A stretch of 64,000 bases of DNA from Photorhabdus luminescens subsp. luminescens (GCF_001083805.1 NZ_JXSK01000003.1:310001-374000); one strand, 5' to 3'. Shown: positions 16,705 to 27,378, numbered from the stretch's first letter. Numbers and translations: made by a program. The notes: generated from the letters alone by a model not told the origin.

Positions 16705-17054
16705 GATACAGAAGAGAAGATCCGGACGGAGATTACAGTTTCGGCCAGGGGGATAATACGTTTCTGATTAATTCCCCGGAAGCGGTTGCGCTGGCAGTAA
16801 AAACCCGGCTGGCACTATGGCGCGGTGAATGGTTCTTAGATATGAAGGAAGGTACGCCATACGTACAGTCCGTGCTTGGAAAACAACGATCAGATGTTTA
16901 TATCCTTGCCGTTCGTGACCGAATCTTAAAAACCCAATGTGTTAAATCCATTCTTTCGTTTGATACTCGCAATGACGGCACGACACGCCGCCTTACATTT
17001 ACAGCAACAATTGATACCATCTACGGGCAAGCAACGGTAACAAGCGAGGCATAA
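16701..17054 (+). CDS. Baseplate wedge protein (gp25/W-like)
   Basis: A 117-aa protein overlapping the spike stop (ATGA). Typical gp25-like features are 'DNTFLINSPEAVALAVKTRLAL', 'GEWFLDMKEGTPY' and 'RDRILKTQCVKSI'. It would form part of the baseplate wedge that starts sheath assembly. Its stop shares a base with the start of the next gene. Confidence 0.75.
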   Translation: MRYRREDPDGDYSFGQGDNTFLINSPEAVALAVKTRLALWRGEWFLDMKEGTPYVQSVLGKQRSDVYILAVRDRILKTQCVKSILSFDTRNDGTTRRLTFTATIDTIYGQATVTSEA

Positions 17055-18238
17055 TGTTAAATCTTGACACTTTGGGGCTGGCCGCAACAGTGACAGCTTC
17101 GGGCATCGGTGCGCCTGATTACCAGACAATTCTCAGTAAGCTCTCAGAATATTTCCGTCAAATCTATGGCACTGACGCTTATTTAGATCCAGACAGCAAA
17201 GACGGCCAGATGATAGCGATTTATGCCCTCGCGATACACGATGCGAATAATGCTGTCATGGCGGCTTATAACTCATTCAGTCCAGCATCAGCTACCGGTG
17301 CAGCACTATCTAACAATGTAAGAATCAATGGGATAACCCGGCATAAATCCACATATTCGACTGTAGACGTTAAGTTAATCGGTACCGTTGGTACTGTTGT
17401 AAAAAACGGCATAGTGCGAGATATCAACGGCTATAGCTGGAGTTTACCGGGTACTGTATCCATTGGCATTCACGGTTTTGTCATTGCTACCGCTACCTGC
17501 CAGACAAAGGGCAATGTCACCGCGTTAGTCGGGGATGTTTCGATTATCGGCACCCCTACTCAGGGCTGGCAGAGTGTAACAAATCCATCAGTAGCGACAC
17601 CCGGACAGCCGATTGAGTCGGATACTGCCCTGCGCGAACGGCAACGAAAATCCGTCGCGTTACCTTCAAGGACTGTACTTGACGGGATTCAAGGCGCCAT
17701 CAGCTTAATACCCGGCGTTGTTCGGCGGCGTGGGTTTGAGAACGATACTAACATTACAGATAATAACGGCATTCCACCGCATTCTATAGCAATGATCGTT
17801 GATGGTGGTGACGCTAAGTTAATTGCTCAAACAATAGAAACGAAGAAAGGTCCAGGTGCGGGAACTTTTGGTGATACTGAAATCAAAGTAGCCGATACCT
17901 ACGGTATTTTGCATCCGATTCACTTTTCACGCCCTAAAGATGTTCCGGTCTTCGTTGAAATAACACTTACCGCGTTTGAGGGTTATACAACGCTGGTTGG
18001 CGATAGAATTCGTTCAGCTATTGCAAGTTATATCGACGCTCAATTAATCGGTGATAATATTTATTTAAGCCGTTTATTTTCTCCTGCTAATTTACGTGAC
18101 GAAGAGGGCTTAACTTATGACATTTTCGAAATCCAAATAGGCCGGTCAGCGGATGATGTATCACCGAGTAATTTAATTGTGACATTTGATGAAGCCGTTA
18201 CGTGTAAACCGGAACATATTAAGTTAATCGCGAGGTGA
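17054..18238 (+). CDS. Baseplate J-like protein (gp47/gpJ family)
   Basis: A 394-aa protein with the classic baseplate J pattern: an N-terminal helix region with 'DPDSKDGQMIAIYA', a central 'GQPIESDTALRERQRKSVALPSRTVLDGIQGAI' segment, then 'PPHSIAMIVDGGD' and a C-terminal 'LRDEEGLTYDIFEIQI'. It forms the large wedge component linking baseplate and fibres. It overlaps the next gene's upstream region by a few bases. Confidence 0.85.
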   Translation: MLNLDTLGLAATVTASGIGAPDYQTILSKLSEYFRQIYGTDAYLDPDSKDGQMIAIYALAIHDANNAVMAAYNSFSPASATGAALSNNVRINGITRHKSTYSTVDVKLIGTVGTVVKNGIVRDINGYSWSLPGTVSIGIHGFVIATATCQTKGNVTALVGDVSIIGTPTQGWQSVTNPSVATPGQPIESDTALRERQRKSVALPSRTVLDGIQGAISLIPGVVRRRGFENDTNITDNNGIPPHSIAMIVDGGDAKLIAQTIETKKGPGAGTFGDTEIKVADTYGILHPIHFSRPKDVPVFVEITLTAFEGYTTLVGDRIRSAIASYIDAQLIGDNIYLSRLFSPANLRDEEGLTYDIFEIQIGRSADDVSPSNLIVTFDEAVTCKPEHIKLIAR

Positions 18239-18240
18239 AG

Positions 18241-18897
18241 ATGAGAGATTATTTATCACTGATTACCCCGCAACACAGAACTGCAAATAAATTTGTTACT
18301 CACATTGATTTAATTACCCGTCCACTGTCTGATATTTCAAATGCTGCTCAACTCCTGAATAGTCAATTTTCTATTGATGAGGCCGTAGGGGTTCAGCTTG
18401 ATGCTGTCGGTGAATGGATTGGGCTTTCTCGTTATGTCAAAACGCCCATCGTCGGTGTGTATTTTGCTCTTGATATTGATGGAGTTGGATTTGATGAGGG
18501 GAGTTGGAAGCGGCAATATGATTCTGATTCGGGTTTTACTGAACTTGATGATGAAACTTACCGAACCATACTACGCTCAAAAATAAGAGCCAATCACTGG
18601 GACGGTACAAATGAAATGCTGGCTGAAATTTATCAGGGTGTTATTCCTGATGAGTCAGTATTAATATTTTTCGTTGATAACCAAGACATGAGTATGGATG
18701 TATATGTGACCGGTGGGGTTGTGCCGGAAGTTGTCAAAGCAGTCATTCAGCAAGGATATTTAAATATTAAACCCGGAGCGGTCAGAGTTAATAATTATAC
18801 CAACTCGGAAAATCGAGGGGTTATTTTCGGTTTTGATTCAGACAGTAAATATATCGCCGGATTCGATATAGGCGGATGGCCCATTTTATTAAATTAA
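18241..18897 (+). CDS. DUF2612 baseplate / tail protein
   Basis: A 218-aa protein following gpJ, in the position of gpI. The 'GVQLDAVGEWIGLSR' motif and 'DDETYRTILRSKIRANHWDGT' are hallmarks of DUF2612 proteins, which link baseplate to tail fibre. ATG 18241 follows GAGGTGAAG and is preferred over GTG 18235. The C-terminal part carries 'FGFDSDSKYIAGFDIGGWP'. Confidence 0.75.
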   Translation: MRDYLSLITPQHRTANKFVTHIDLITRPLSDISNAAQLLNSQFSIDEAVGVQLDAVGEWIGLSRYVKTPIVGVYFALDIDGVGFDEGSWKRQYDSDSGFTELDDETYRTILRSKIRANHWDGTNEMLAEIYQGVIPDESVLIFFVDNQDMSMDVYVTGGVVPEVVKAVIQQGYLNIKPGAVRVNNYTNSENRGVIFGFDSDSKYIAGFDIGGWPILLN

Positions 18898-18907
18898 GGT
18901 AAATATA

Positions 18908-20140
18908 ATGGCTAAAAATGAATTTCTAACCTTTGGTATAGCCGAGGGCGCTAATGTATTGTCGAATGAAGAATATGCGGCATTAGCGGCGAGGGTGAAC
19001 GGATTTAGTTCCGGTGTTGCTAAATCTCGTGAATTAAATAAAGCATGGCGTCAGTCATCTATTATTACACATATTCTTGCTGATTTTATTGCGAAAGAAT
19101 CGGGTAATGATGTTCTGGATAACGGGAATATCGATGCTCTGAAAAGTAATTTGGCATTAGCAATTAAAAATGCGCTGCCAGAAATGCGTGATGCTTCTCT
19201 AACAGAAAAAGGCATCACTCAGTTAACAGACAAAACAGGCAACAGTAATACCCTTGCAGCCACTCAGAAGTTAGTTTCTGATGTCAACGACAACGCCAAC
19301 AGCAAACTCGCAAAATCCCAAAACGGCGCAGACATTCCCGATAAAAATGCGTTTGTGAAAAACCTCGGCTTGTCGGAAACCGTGGCACAAGCTCGAAATG
19401 CCGTACCGAGCAGCCGGAAAGTGAACGGCAAGGCGCTGACCGGGGATATCAGTTTGAGTGCGGGGGATGTGGGGGCTTTGCCAGCGCTTAAGTCTATCGA
19501 CAAGATACCTGACTGGGGATATAACGGCCCTTTTAGAGGGAGCCGCACAGTGGACTACGCGCGCGGGATTAGCGTCGGCGATAATGACTACGGGCAAATC
19601 TGGGTTGATAGCTCTGGGCGGCTGTATGGCCGATTTTCAAATTCAACGAGTAAAGAAATCCTGGGCGGTGAATGCGCCTATACAAGTGATATTGCAGTCC
19701 CTGTCGGCGTCCCCGTTCCGTACCCCCATCGATACACGCCAGCCGGTTATCTTACGTGCAACGGTCAATCATTCGATAAGTCTTTATATCCAAAGCTAGC
19801 AGAAGCTTATCCTGATGGCAAAGTACCTGATTTAAGAGGCGAGTTTATCCGGGGATGGGATGATAGCCGAGGGGTAGATCCGGGGCGAGTGTGCGGGTCG
19901 TGGCAGGGTGACGCACTTCAAAATATTACCGGGTCACTCGGTATGTATAAAGGTGTTGAAGTTCCGCGTGCAAGCGGGGCTTTTACAGCGATATTTCGAA
20001 ATGAAACGGTGTCAGGTCACGTGGGTGGAACATTCAACAGCAGTGGAGATTGGAATTTCGACGCATCACGAGTCGCGCGTACTGCAAACGAAACCCGCCC
20101 CCGCAACGTCGCATTTAACTACATAGTGAGAGCAGCATAA
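18908..20140 (+). CDS. Tail fibre protein with collar-type C-terminus
   Basis: A 410-aa fibre protein. The N-terminal part carries 'EKGITQLTDKTGNSNTLAATQKLV', a common fibre repeat, then 'KVNGKALTGDISLSAGDVGAL', and the C-terminal part has a collar-like region 'GYLTCNGQSFDKSLYPKLAEAYP' followed by 'LRGEFIRGWDDSRGVDPGR'. This is the receptor-binding tip style of P2/Mu-like phages. It is followed by its assembly chaperone, which starts on its last base. Confidence 0.85.
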   Translation: MAKNEFLTFGIAEGANVLSNEEYAALAARVNGFSSGVAKSRELNKAWRQSSIITHILADFIAKESGNDVLDNGNIDALKSNLALAIKNALPEMRDASLTEKGITQLTDKTGNSNTLAATQKLVSDVNDNANSKLAKSQNGADIPDKNAFVKNLGLSETVAQARNAVPSSRKVNGKALTGDISLSAGDVGALPALKSIDKIPDWGYNGPFRGSRTVDYARGISVGDNDYGQIWVDSSGRLYGRFSNSTSKEILGGECAYTSDIAVPVGVPVPYPHRYTPAGYLTCNGQSFDKSLYPKLAEAYPDGKVPDLRGEFIRGWDDSRGVDPGRVCGSWQGDALQNITGSLGMYKGVEVPRASGAFTAIFRNETVSGHVGGTFNSSGDWNFDASRVARTANETRPRNVAFNYIVRAA

Positions 20141-20766
20141 TGACAGAACAGAAATACTCTTTAGAACATGAAACCGCCGTATTGGGTAAAGATGGATTAG
20201 CGATTCAAGCCGGCTGGATAAAGGTTTATCACTCGAATCAAATCACACGAGAATTCACAAACTCTGATATTGAGTATGTCATGCTCGGTGTCAGCTTATC
20301 AGCCGGTGCTTATCCCGATGCGCCACAACTTCCCGATTCTCACGATAAGGCCGTCTGTCGCAGTGAAGACGGTAAGTGCTGGGAAATCTTGCCCGATTAT
20401 CGCGGAAAAATCGCTTACGACACGTTAACTCGCGCTCCGACTGAGATAACAGAAATCGGTGAACTGCCGGATACGCTAACCTTCAAGAAGCCTCCCACAG
20501 ACTTCGATACGTGGAACGGCAAAGAGTGGGTAGTTGATAAAGACCTTCTCAAGTCTCATCAAATCAACGAAGCAAAACAGAAGCAAGCAGCACTGTTACA
20601 GCAAGCAAATGAAACACTCTCATTGCTACAAGACTCTGTTGATTTAGAAGTCGCTACAGACTCAGAGAAAGCCGCTTTGCTGGAATGGAAGAAATACAGA
20701 GTATTGCTGACTCGTGTAGATGTTGATCAGGCTCCGAATGTGGAGTGGCCGGAGGTGCCGAAGTAA
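20140..20766 (+). CDS. Tail fibre assembly protein
   Basis: A 208-aa protein of the tail fibre assembly (Tfa) type, with 'REFTNSDIEYVMLGVSLSAGAYPDAP' and the C-terminal 'LLEWKKYRVLLTRVDVDQAPNVEWPEVP', both diagnostic for the family. It helps trimerise the fibre encoded just upstream. It is the last recognisable phage gene in the window. Confidence 0.9.
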   Translation: MTEQKYSLEHETAVLGKDGLAIQAGWIKVYHSNQITREFTNSDIEYVMLGVSLSAGAYPDAPQLPDSHDKAVCRSEDGKCWEILPDYRGKIAYDTLTRAPTEITEIGELPDTLTFKKPPTDFDTWNGKEWVVDKDLLKSHQINEAKQKQAALLQQANETLSLLQDSVDLEVATDSEKAALLEWKKYRVLLTRVDVDQAPNVEWPEVPK

Positions 20767-21027
20767 TTGTTGACTCATGACTTTAAATGCGTTTAGCATT
20801 AACTGACTACTGTACAAGTAGCTTAGAAATGCTGATTTTTGAATAGCGTGTACACTGCCGCACAGGCAGAACGGAGCCGGAGTTAGTCCGGCTTCATAAT
20901 CTACCCTCCCTCTTCCTTTTCCTCTTAATGATGTACTACGCTTCATACCTAAGTGCTTTTTCGGTTTGTACATATGTGTGTACATTCTGGTATTTTTTAT
21001 TGGTTAATTTTTATTTAATTAATTGTT
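20767..21027. other. Prophage/NRPS boundary region
   Basis: No gene is supported here. A perfect 7-bp hairpin (AGCCGGA 20875-20881 with TCCGGCT 20887-20893, loop GTTAG) lies after the fibre assembly gene without a T run. From about 20990 the sequence becomes very AT-rich up to the truncated NRPS end. The right end of the prophage should be near here, but I cannot identify an attachment core from one end alone. Confidence 0.5.
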
Positions 21028-23850
21028 TTATATTAATATTTTAATTATTAGAGTATTCTTTAACGGAATGCCCCAATCTGATACATTTTTTAGCAATTGC
21101 TCTACTATTCTTTCCGGCAAGACCAGCACTGCTTTCTTATAATCAGTATCCTGATATCTATCCGTTTTTTCTTTAGCTGAATATTGACTAAAAAACCGTT
21201 TCGCCTTGTCGTTACTGAGCGCTTCACGCTCAAGTCTGACAAACTCTGACAATGGTGCTGGTTGCTTCAATAAAACAGACTCGCCAGCTAAATTGGCTTG
21301 ATACAATCTCAAAAGTTCAAGGATAAAAACAGACTCACTCCAACCATCAAGGATCGCATGATGAAAGGCATAAGCTAACCTAAATTGTCCGTCATTCAAT
21401 GCCGCCGCATGTACCCTCATTAAAGGAGCTATTTCAGGATCAAATGGTCGGCTTAACTCAACCATCACTTGTTCATGACGTGCAATCAACTGTTCATCAT
21501 CAAGATTTGTGTAGTTTTCCACTATAAGTGGCAATGATGATGGTGATTCAACCAATTGCATCACTTCACTAAAAGAGGCCAAATCAAATCTTGTTCTGAG
21601 CACCGGGTGCCTTTTGACCATTGCCTGAAGCGTGTCGTAAAATATTTTTTCATCCAGTGGCAAGTTAACATCCCGAGCAATAACATCAAGGTAGATCGCT
21701 TTACCACTGTATAATCCCTCAAACAGCATCCCTAGCTGTAATCTCGTCGCCGGATAAGCGGTTTCGATATCAGCAGGCAACCTCTGCTTATCTGTTTCAT
21801 TTATCAGAGGGTTCTCATTCTGCTGACTGAGAGCTTCTCTTGTTTGTGCCAAACCGCGGCAAACCCCACGCAACGTCGGATTGCGAAATAACGTACCCAG
21901 ATCAATCATCAAGCCCTGTTTCTCGGCCTCTGCAATCACCTGGATCGCCAGAATCGAATCCCCCCCAAGGAGAAAAAATCCGCTTCAGGCACTGCGTCAA
22001 ACGGACCCAATACTTGTTGCCAAATATTTACGAGCAGTGCTTCATCCTCCGTCAGTCCATTATCTGTCTGTTTTGAGAGTACTAAATCTTTACACATCCC
22101 CCTAAGCGTCGAGGTACGAAATAAGGTAGAGAGTGTCAGATTGAGTCCTCGTTTTTCGGCTTCAGCGATAACCTGAATAGCCAATAACGAATCGCCCCCC
22201 AACGCAAAAAAATCAGCGTCAGGCACAACGTCAAATGGCCCCAGAATTTGTTGCCAGATCTCTGCCACCAGCGCTTCTGTTATGGAGAGTTCACCGGATA
22301 CCTCCCCTTCTAATCTCTCAACCTCTTTCCAGCCCATCAAAAATCGACGATCCACTTTGCCACTGCTTGTTAAAGGTAGCTGTTCATGATGAATAAACCG
22401 ATTAGGCCACATATAGCTGGGTAACAACGTTTGAACACGAGTGATAATAGTTTGCTCAACGTCAGTGCTTTTACGAGTTGTATGATCAGTGTGAGTTGTA
22501 TAGTGGGCGACCAATTGTTCAACATGGCGATCACTGTCAATGTTCAGCACAACACAAACAGCGCTCACATCCTGGCAGCTTTTTATTGCATGCTCTACTT
22601 CTGTCAACTCAACTCGATGACCCCGCACTTTGAGCTGATCATCAAACCTGCCTACAAACTCAATCAGTCCATCGTTCGACAATACTCCTTCATCACCGGT
22701 AGCAAACATTCTGGCTCCTGGTTGGGTGGAGAAAGGATCAGGTAAAAAACACAGGCTGGTTAGTTCAGGTTGGTATAAATACCCTCGTGCGACAGACTGC
22801 CCCCCCAATATAGATTTCACCACGCTCACCTGACCTGACAGGTCTCAACATCTCATCCAATAAGTACATTTCCGCATTGACGATAGGTTTACCTAAGGGA
22901 GATTTTATTGCATCAACACTTAATGATGACATAGGGTAACTACTCACCAAAGTCGTTCCTTCAGTCGGGCCATATACGTTATTAAATAAAAAGGGTTTGC
23001 CCAGTTTCTGCTTCCTGGACAAATACTTAAACGCATGAGTGACTGACATTGCATCGCCACCAACAAGCAATTGAGGTACGCTATCCAGAGCCTCTTCGCG
23101 ATAATCTACCAATACGTGAAACAAAGCAGGCGTCAATAGCAATATCGTAATACCATGCTCAACAAGGCATTTCGGCAGCTCATCAATGGCTTGATATGAG
23201 GGAGAAGCCAATACCAATGTCGCCCCATTAGTCAATGCTCCCCATATTTCAAAGGCAGAAGCATCAAAGGCCGCAGGTGCTAACTGCAATATTTTTTCAT
23301 TGGTTCCGAAATGAACGTACTGCTGTTTTTGGCTAACGAGGTTGGCAGCGCTATGATGAGTCACTCCCACTCCTTTGGGGCGTCCTGTACTTCCCGAAGT
23401 ATAGATAACGTAAGCTAGCTGTTGATTGGTAACTTGTGGCAGGATTTTTGGCACTACAGATTGGATTTCATCGATATAAATAGTGACAACATTTTCAATG
23501 ACCATTGAATCTTTCATCATGGTTCGAGTCAACACCAACCTTGCACGCGAGTCCGTTATCATATAACGAAGTCGCTCAATCGGATAATCGGGTGGTAGTG
23601 CTAAATAAGCAGCACCAACTTTAAGCACCGCCAACATCGCTATGATCATGTCAGAAGAGCGCTCAATATAGATTCCAACTACATCTTCAGCCCCGATACC
23701 TGATTCCATTAGTCGATAGGCAAGTTGGGTAGCACGATCTTGCACACTTTGGTATGTCATTTCTACATGATGTGCACTAATGGCGATCTTGTGAGGAGCA
23801 TTCTCAACCATCCCATCAAATTGCTCATGCAACACTATGAGTTCTTCCAT
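21028..23850 (-). pseudogene. NRPS with A-PCP-PCP-C(truncated), split by two G-tract frameshifts
   Basis: Three consecutive reading frames (23850-22765, 22829-21936, 21939-21028) join into one 940-residue NRPS if two homopolymer frameshifts are corrected. The A domain has the A3 motif 'YTSGSTGRPKG' at ~150-160 and 'YGPTEGT' at ~293. In the A8 region the G7 run at 22800-22806 must lose one G; at the second PCP's 'LGGDS' the G7 run at 21960-21966 must gain one G. Two PCPs follow in tandem with near-identical 'LGGDSxLAIQVIAEAEK' sites. The C domain has HHAILDG (about residue 193-199 of the last frame) but stops after ~300 residues of that frame, so its C-terminal half is missing. The product probably is not made as drawn unless slippage occurs. 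Confidence 0.75.
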
Positions 23851-23859
23851 TATTTATTC

Positions 23860-25095
23860 CTATGAATAATGTGCAGCAGTCAATTTGACTGGCAAGCGAT
23901 GATAACCAGATAGAAAAGTCGAATAGATAGGGCTGGGTTCTCCACTCAAAGAGATCTCATCGACAAACTCCACAAGCGCCTCCAGCAGTGCAGTAATTTC
24001 TATTCTAGCAAGTGCGGCACCAAGGCAAAAATGAGCCCCATATGAAAAAGAAGTATGTCGATTATCACTCCGATTCAGATCAAGCTGATTGGGTTTAGTA
24101 AAAACAGTTTCATCGAAGTTAGCAGACCGATTCCAAACAATAACAACATCACCAGCCCTAATCTGCTGACGACCTAATTCAACATCTACCGTTGAAGTCC
24201 GACCACCATGTAAAGCAGGAGTGGTCCATCGCAACAACTCCTCTACTGCCTTACTAATTTCTACTTCACCACGTCTCAATTGAGTCCAGCATTCTGGATA
24301 TTCAGCAAATGCTTTTATGATTCCTATCAATGCCAACCGAGTTGTTTCATCGCCACCCAGTAACACGCTATAACAATTGAAGACTAGTTCTTCTTCTGTT
24401 AGTGCTAGGGAGTTTTGAGTCATTGCTATCAGGTCACTTACAAGATCATCTTCCAATGGCTCGATTTTGCGAGCCTGAATACATTTATAGAAATACATCA
24501 ACAATTCATTTCTGGCGAGGCGGGTATCTACTTTATCAACTGACAAAGAGTTCGAAGCCAGTGCTGCACTTGCATTAACAAATAGTTTTGCTCGATCCGA
24601 TTCTGGAATTTTTAAAATATCACATATGGCCGCTAACGGAATATGTGGTGCTACATCAGTGGCAAAGTCACATTGCCCGGATGCTACTGCATTACGTACA
24701 AGCTCACGCATCGCATTTTTGATTCTTTTCTGTACCGACATCAGGTTTTTGGGGCTAAAAGATTTTAACAACTCTTTACGGATTTGACGGTGTCTATCCC
24801 CATCAGACACTGCAAGCATGCGACCACCCGCTGTGTCTCCACCATGTAACAGTGTAGCCATGACATTTCCACGAACAGAGGTAAAGGTTTGACTATCACG
24901 GTAAACCTGCATAGTTAACTCATGGGTGCTGACAACCCAAAATCCTAATTGACCATTGACCGCTGAATGCCAAGCGACAGGTGACTCATTACGTAATTGC
25001 CGCCAGATGTTATCTATATCAGGACGTAAATGAGTCAGGGGGTCAGTGAGATTTATGTTATCCGGCACTTTAGCTACATTTGAAATAAGGTTCAT
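23860..25095 (-). CDS. Cytochrome P450
   Basis: A full-length 411-aa soluble bacterial P450. It carries the I-helix oxygen-binding motif GGDETT (247-252), the ExxR pair (E286-R289) and the haem-binding loop [10 protein letters not shown] with Cys357 as thiolate ligand. It would hydroxylate, or otherwise oxidise, an amino acid or peptide intermediate, using an external ferredoxin. In NRPS operons such enzymes often act on PCP-bound substrates, and this one lies just upstream of the A-PCP-PCP gene, with 9 bases between them. Its start overlaps the ATP-grasp stop (ATGA). Frame and motifs are intact. Confidence 0.9.
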   Translation of the reverse strand: MNLISNVAKVPDNINLTDPLTHLRPDIDNIWRQLRNESPVAWHSAVNGQLGFWVVSTHELTMQVYRDSQTFTSVRGNVMATLLHGGDTAGGRMLAVSDGDRHRQIRKELLKSFSPKNLMSVQKRIKNAMRELVRNAVASGQCDFATDVAPHIPLAAICDILKIPESDRAKLFVNASAALASNSLSVDKVDTRLARNELLMYFYKCIQARKIEPLEDDLVSDLIAMTQNSLALTEEELVFNCYSVLLGGDETTRLALIGIIKAFAEYPECWTQLRRGEVEISKAVEELLRWTTPALHGGRTSTVDVELGRQQIRAGDVVIVWNRSANFDETVFTKPNQLDLNRSDNRHTSFSYGAHFCLGAALARIEITALLEALVEFVDEISLSGEPSPIYSTFLSGYHRLPVKLTAAHYS

Positions 25096-26615
25096 ATCTC
25101 CCCCAATTCATGCGCATCAAGAATTTTAACTTCTTCACTGTCCATAAATCGAACATGAAAACGTAAACACTGCCCCATACGCTGATAAATATCCAGAAAT
25201 GCCTTGTGGTTATCCACTTTGCCCAACACCATGTTAATTTCATTGGTTTGTGAGCCTCCCGGCAAAGTAGTTCCTGTCCACACATATGAGCGATATGACG
25301 ATACGCCATCAAGAGAGCGAAGTTCATCTTCCCCATTGATTCCGAGAATTTCACATGGACGTGTTGGTGCGATATGGCAGATATTGAAATAGACGTACTC
25401 AGGATTGAACACAGGGAGATCAATCATTTTTCCCAACGCTAATCGTGCAGCCATTTCAAGCAGACTAATATTGAGGCTGATTTTGGCCATCTCGTTGATA
25501 CCCCCGCCCACTCGACCATTCACTTCAATGATCCTGGGTCCTTGCTCGGTCAACTTCAGTTCGGTATGGGTGATCCCCTGATTAACACCTAACACTTTGA
25601 TAGCATTTGATGTTAATGCATAGATTTGATTCTGTTCACTATCACTTAAGACTGATGGCCAAATATGACCATATTCACGAAAAGGGGGACTTAATGGCAT
25701 CTTGCCGGTCACATTTATATGCTTAATCTCTCCGTTAACCACTAGGCTTTCAACCGAGACATAGTCGCCAAAAGGCAACGATGGCCGCCCTTGAAGGAAC
25801 TCCTCCAATACCAGTGAACAACCACCATCAAATCCAATCTGTTTATTTGAAAGCAGTTTTTCTACAAGGCTCTTTCCTGTTTGCGGATCTTCAATAAGAT
25901 AAGTATCGATGCTACCACCACCATAGGCCGGTTTTAGTACTGCGGGAAGGCAAACCTGTTCAACAGCTTGTTCCCAATCTGACACGGTGTTAATGAGGTA
26001 AAATCTTATCGACTCAATGCCAGCCTCTTGTAAAGCTACTCGCTGCTTATATTTGTCAGTAAGTCGATAGACCGTTTCGAGATTGTGAAAAGGCAAATTC
26101 AAGTGTTTTGCCAGAGTAGCTGTAAGACGTAAGGCACGCTCACTAAATGTCACAATCCCCGCAGGATTAAGGTGAGCAAGTTCTGATAACGCCCTTTCAA
26201 TATCAGAACCATTAACTACGCGACCAAATCGTGAGAAGTAGGATATGCGCTCTCTTGTGTGTACGTTTGCGTTGATAACAAATACAAATGGTGCAATCTC
26301 ATTCAATTCAGTGACAATGTCTTTGGGAAGGGCTGCGCCTTCATCATAAATCACTATCAAGGGTTGATTATCAAAGGATTGTGGGCCATTACGTAGAGAA
26401 GTCGGGCGCATATCAGTCCAAACTTCTTCAATCCATTTTTTACATGCTTCTTGTGTCCCACTAAAGCCGGTCGCTCGCCATCCGATAGCAACAGGCCATT
26501 CAGAATGAACACAGGCATATTGCTCTTCATCATTTATTACAACCAAATATTCATCCATCAAACCTTCAAAATCGGATGAATACTTCATTTGTGTTTGGGT
26601 ATTTTCATTACTCAT
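25092..26615 (-). CDS. ATP-grasp ligase with N-terminal MbtH-like domain
   Basis: A 507-aa protein. Residues ~20-76 have the MbtH signature: '[16 protein letters not shown]', 'AIGW', then '[18 protein letters not shown]', closely following the NxExQxSxWP / PxGW / CxxxIxxxWTDMRPxSL pattern. The rest (about 180-450) is an ATP-grasp fold: nucleotide loop with 'KPAYGGGS' (228-235), 'HTELK' (350-354) and the metal-binding '[11 protein letters not shown]' (362-372), the style of amino-acid/dipeptide ligases. It would activate a carboxylate as acyl-phosphate and join it to an amine, and could at the same time support an adenylation domain. It overlaps genes on both sides. The fusion looks genuine, being in one uninterrupted frame. 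Confidence 0.85.
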   Translation of the reverse strand: MSNENTQTQMKYSSDFEGLMDEYLVVINDEEQYACVHSEWPVAIGWRATGFSGTQEACKKWIEEVWTDMRPTSLRNGPQSFDNQPLIVIYDEGAALPKDIVTELNEIAPFVFVINANVHTRERISYFSRFGRVVNGSDIERALSELAHLNPAGIVTFSERALRLTATLAKHLNLPFHNLETVYRLTDKYKQRVALQEAGIESIRFYLINTVSDWEQAVEQVCLPAVLKPAYGGGSIDTYLIEDPQTGKSLVEKLLSNKQIGFDGGCSLVLEEFLQGRPSLPFGDYVSVESLVVNGEIKHINVTGKMPLSPPFREYGHIWPSVLSDSEQNQIYALTSNAIKVLGVNQGITHTELKLTEQGPRIIEVNGRVGGGINEMAKISLNISLLEMAARLALGKMIDLPVFNPEYVYFNICHIAPTRPCEILGINGEDELRSLDGVSSYRSYVWTGTTLPGGSQTNEINMVLGKVDNHKAFLDIYQRMGQCLRFHVRFMDSEEVKILDAHELGEI

Positions 26616-27378
26616 TAGTGCAGACTTCCTTTTTTAAGCAAGCTTGACGGATACACAAATAAATGTCGTAAAGCTGATCTCGATAATAGAAGTGATCTCC
26701 AGGGAACATGACTAATTGGCAAGAATCATGTGTCAGTGATTGCCACTCTTGTAAATGATATGGACTCACCCACGGGTCACGATCACCGCCGATGGTTAAA
26801 ATAGGACAATGTACCTTGCCACTAGCTTGTTTGTGCTCAGCCACCAACAAATAATCAGCACGCAACACAGGCAACATGAGATCAATCATATCCTCATGAA
26901 GCAGTTCCTTATCTTCATTTCCTATATTGGTTTTTAGCTCTTCAATCCAGGCTTCCCGGCTCATGCCGAGTATCTCTTTTGGCACCATACCATTTAAATG
27001 TGGTGGACGTGCTGCTGATAAAACCAAATATTCAACAGTTCGGTTAGCTTGTTCTAAAAGTAATGCTAATTCATGACATAACAATGCTCCCATACTATGA
27101 CCAATAAGAAGAAGAGGGCCCTGTGTATGCAGCAATACATCTTTTGCCGCTGTAGCCGCCAAATCTCTTATACATAAAGGGAGTGGTTCAATACTTCGAG
27201 AGCCTCGCCCCGGATACTGTAGCACCAGCACTCGATAACCATCAGCCAACAGTTGCTGGGCCCAGTCGGTCATAGAATAAGCACTGCCGCCGCCAAAAGG
27301 CGCAATCACAACGGTCATTGTCGTTTGCTCTTGATCGCAGTAATTCCATAGTCCTGGCGTCAGTTGAACACGTTTCAT
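26608..27378 (-). CDS. Type II thioesterase
   Basis: A 256-aa alpha/beta hydrolase of the external thioesterase group that removes wrong or stalled acyl groups from carrier proteins. The nucleophile elbow is GHSMGA with Ser95; an Asp in 'IGGDRDPWV' (about 199-201) and His229 in 'FPGDHFYY' complete the triad. The N-terminal '[16 protein letters not shown]' oxyanion region is typical. The start overlaps the MbtH stop (ATGA) and the stop overlaps the ATP-grasp start. It belongs to the NRPS operon. Confidence 0.9.
   Translation of the reverse strand: MKRVQLTPGLWNYCDQEQTTMTVVIAPFGGGSAYSMTDWAQQLLADGYRVLVLQYPGRGSRSIEPLPLCIRDLAATAAKDVLLHTQGPLLLIGHSMGALLCHELALLLEQANRTVEYLVLSAARPPHLNGMVPKEILGMSREAWIEELKTNIGNEDKELLHEDMIDLMLPVLRADYLLVAEHKQASGKVHCPILTIGGDRDPWVSPYHLQEWQSLTHDSCQLVMFPGDHFYYRDQLYDIYLCIRQACLKKEVCTNE

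Noticed and set aside
9264-19799. Short + and - frames within tail fibre and sheath genes
   Set aside because: All lie over strong tail genes with better codon pattern and family matches.
18908-20766. Invertible tail fibre segment
   Set aside because: No inverted crossover repeats, second fibre C-terminus or invertase gene was seen within the window.
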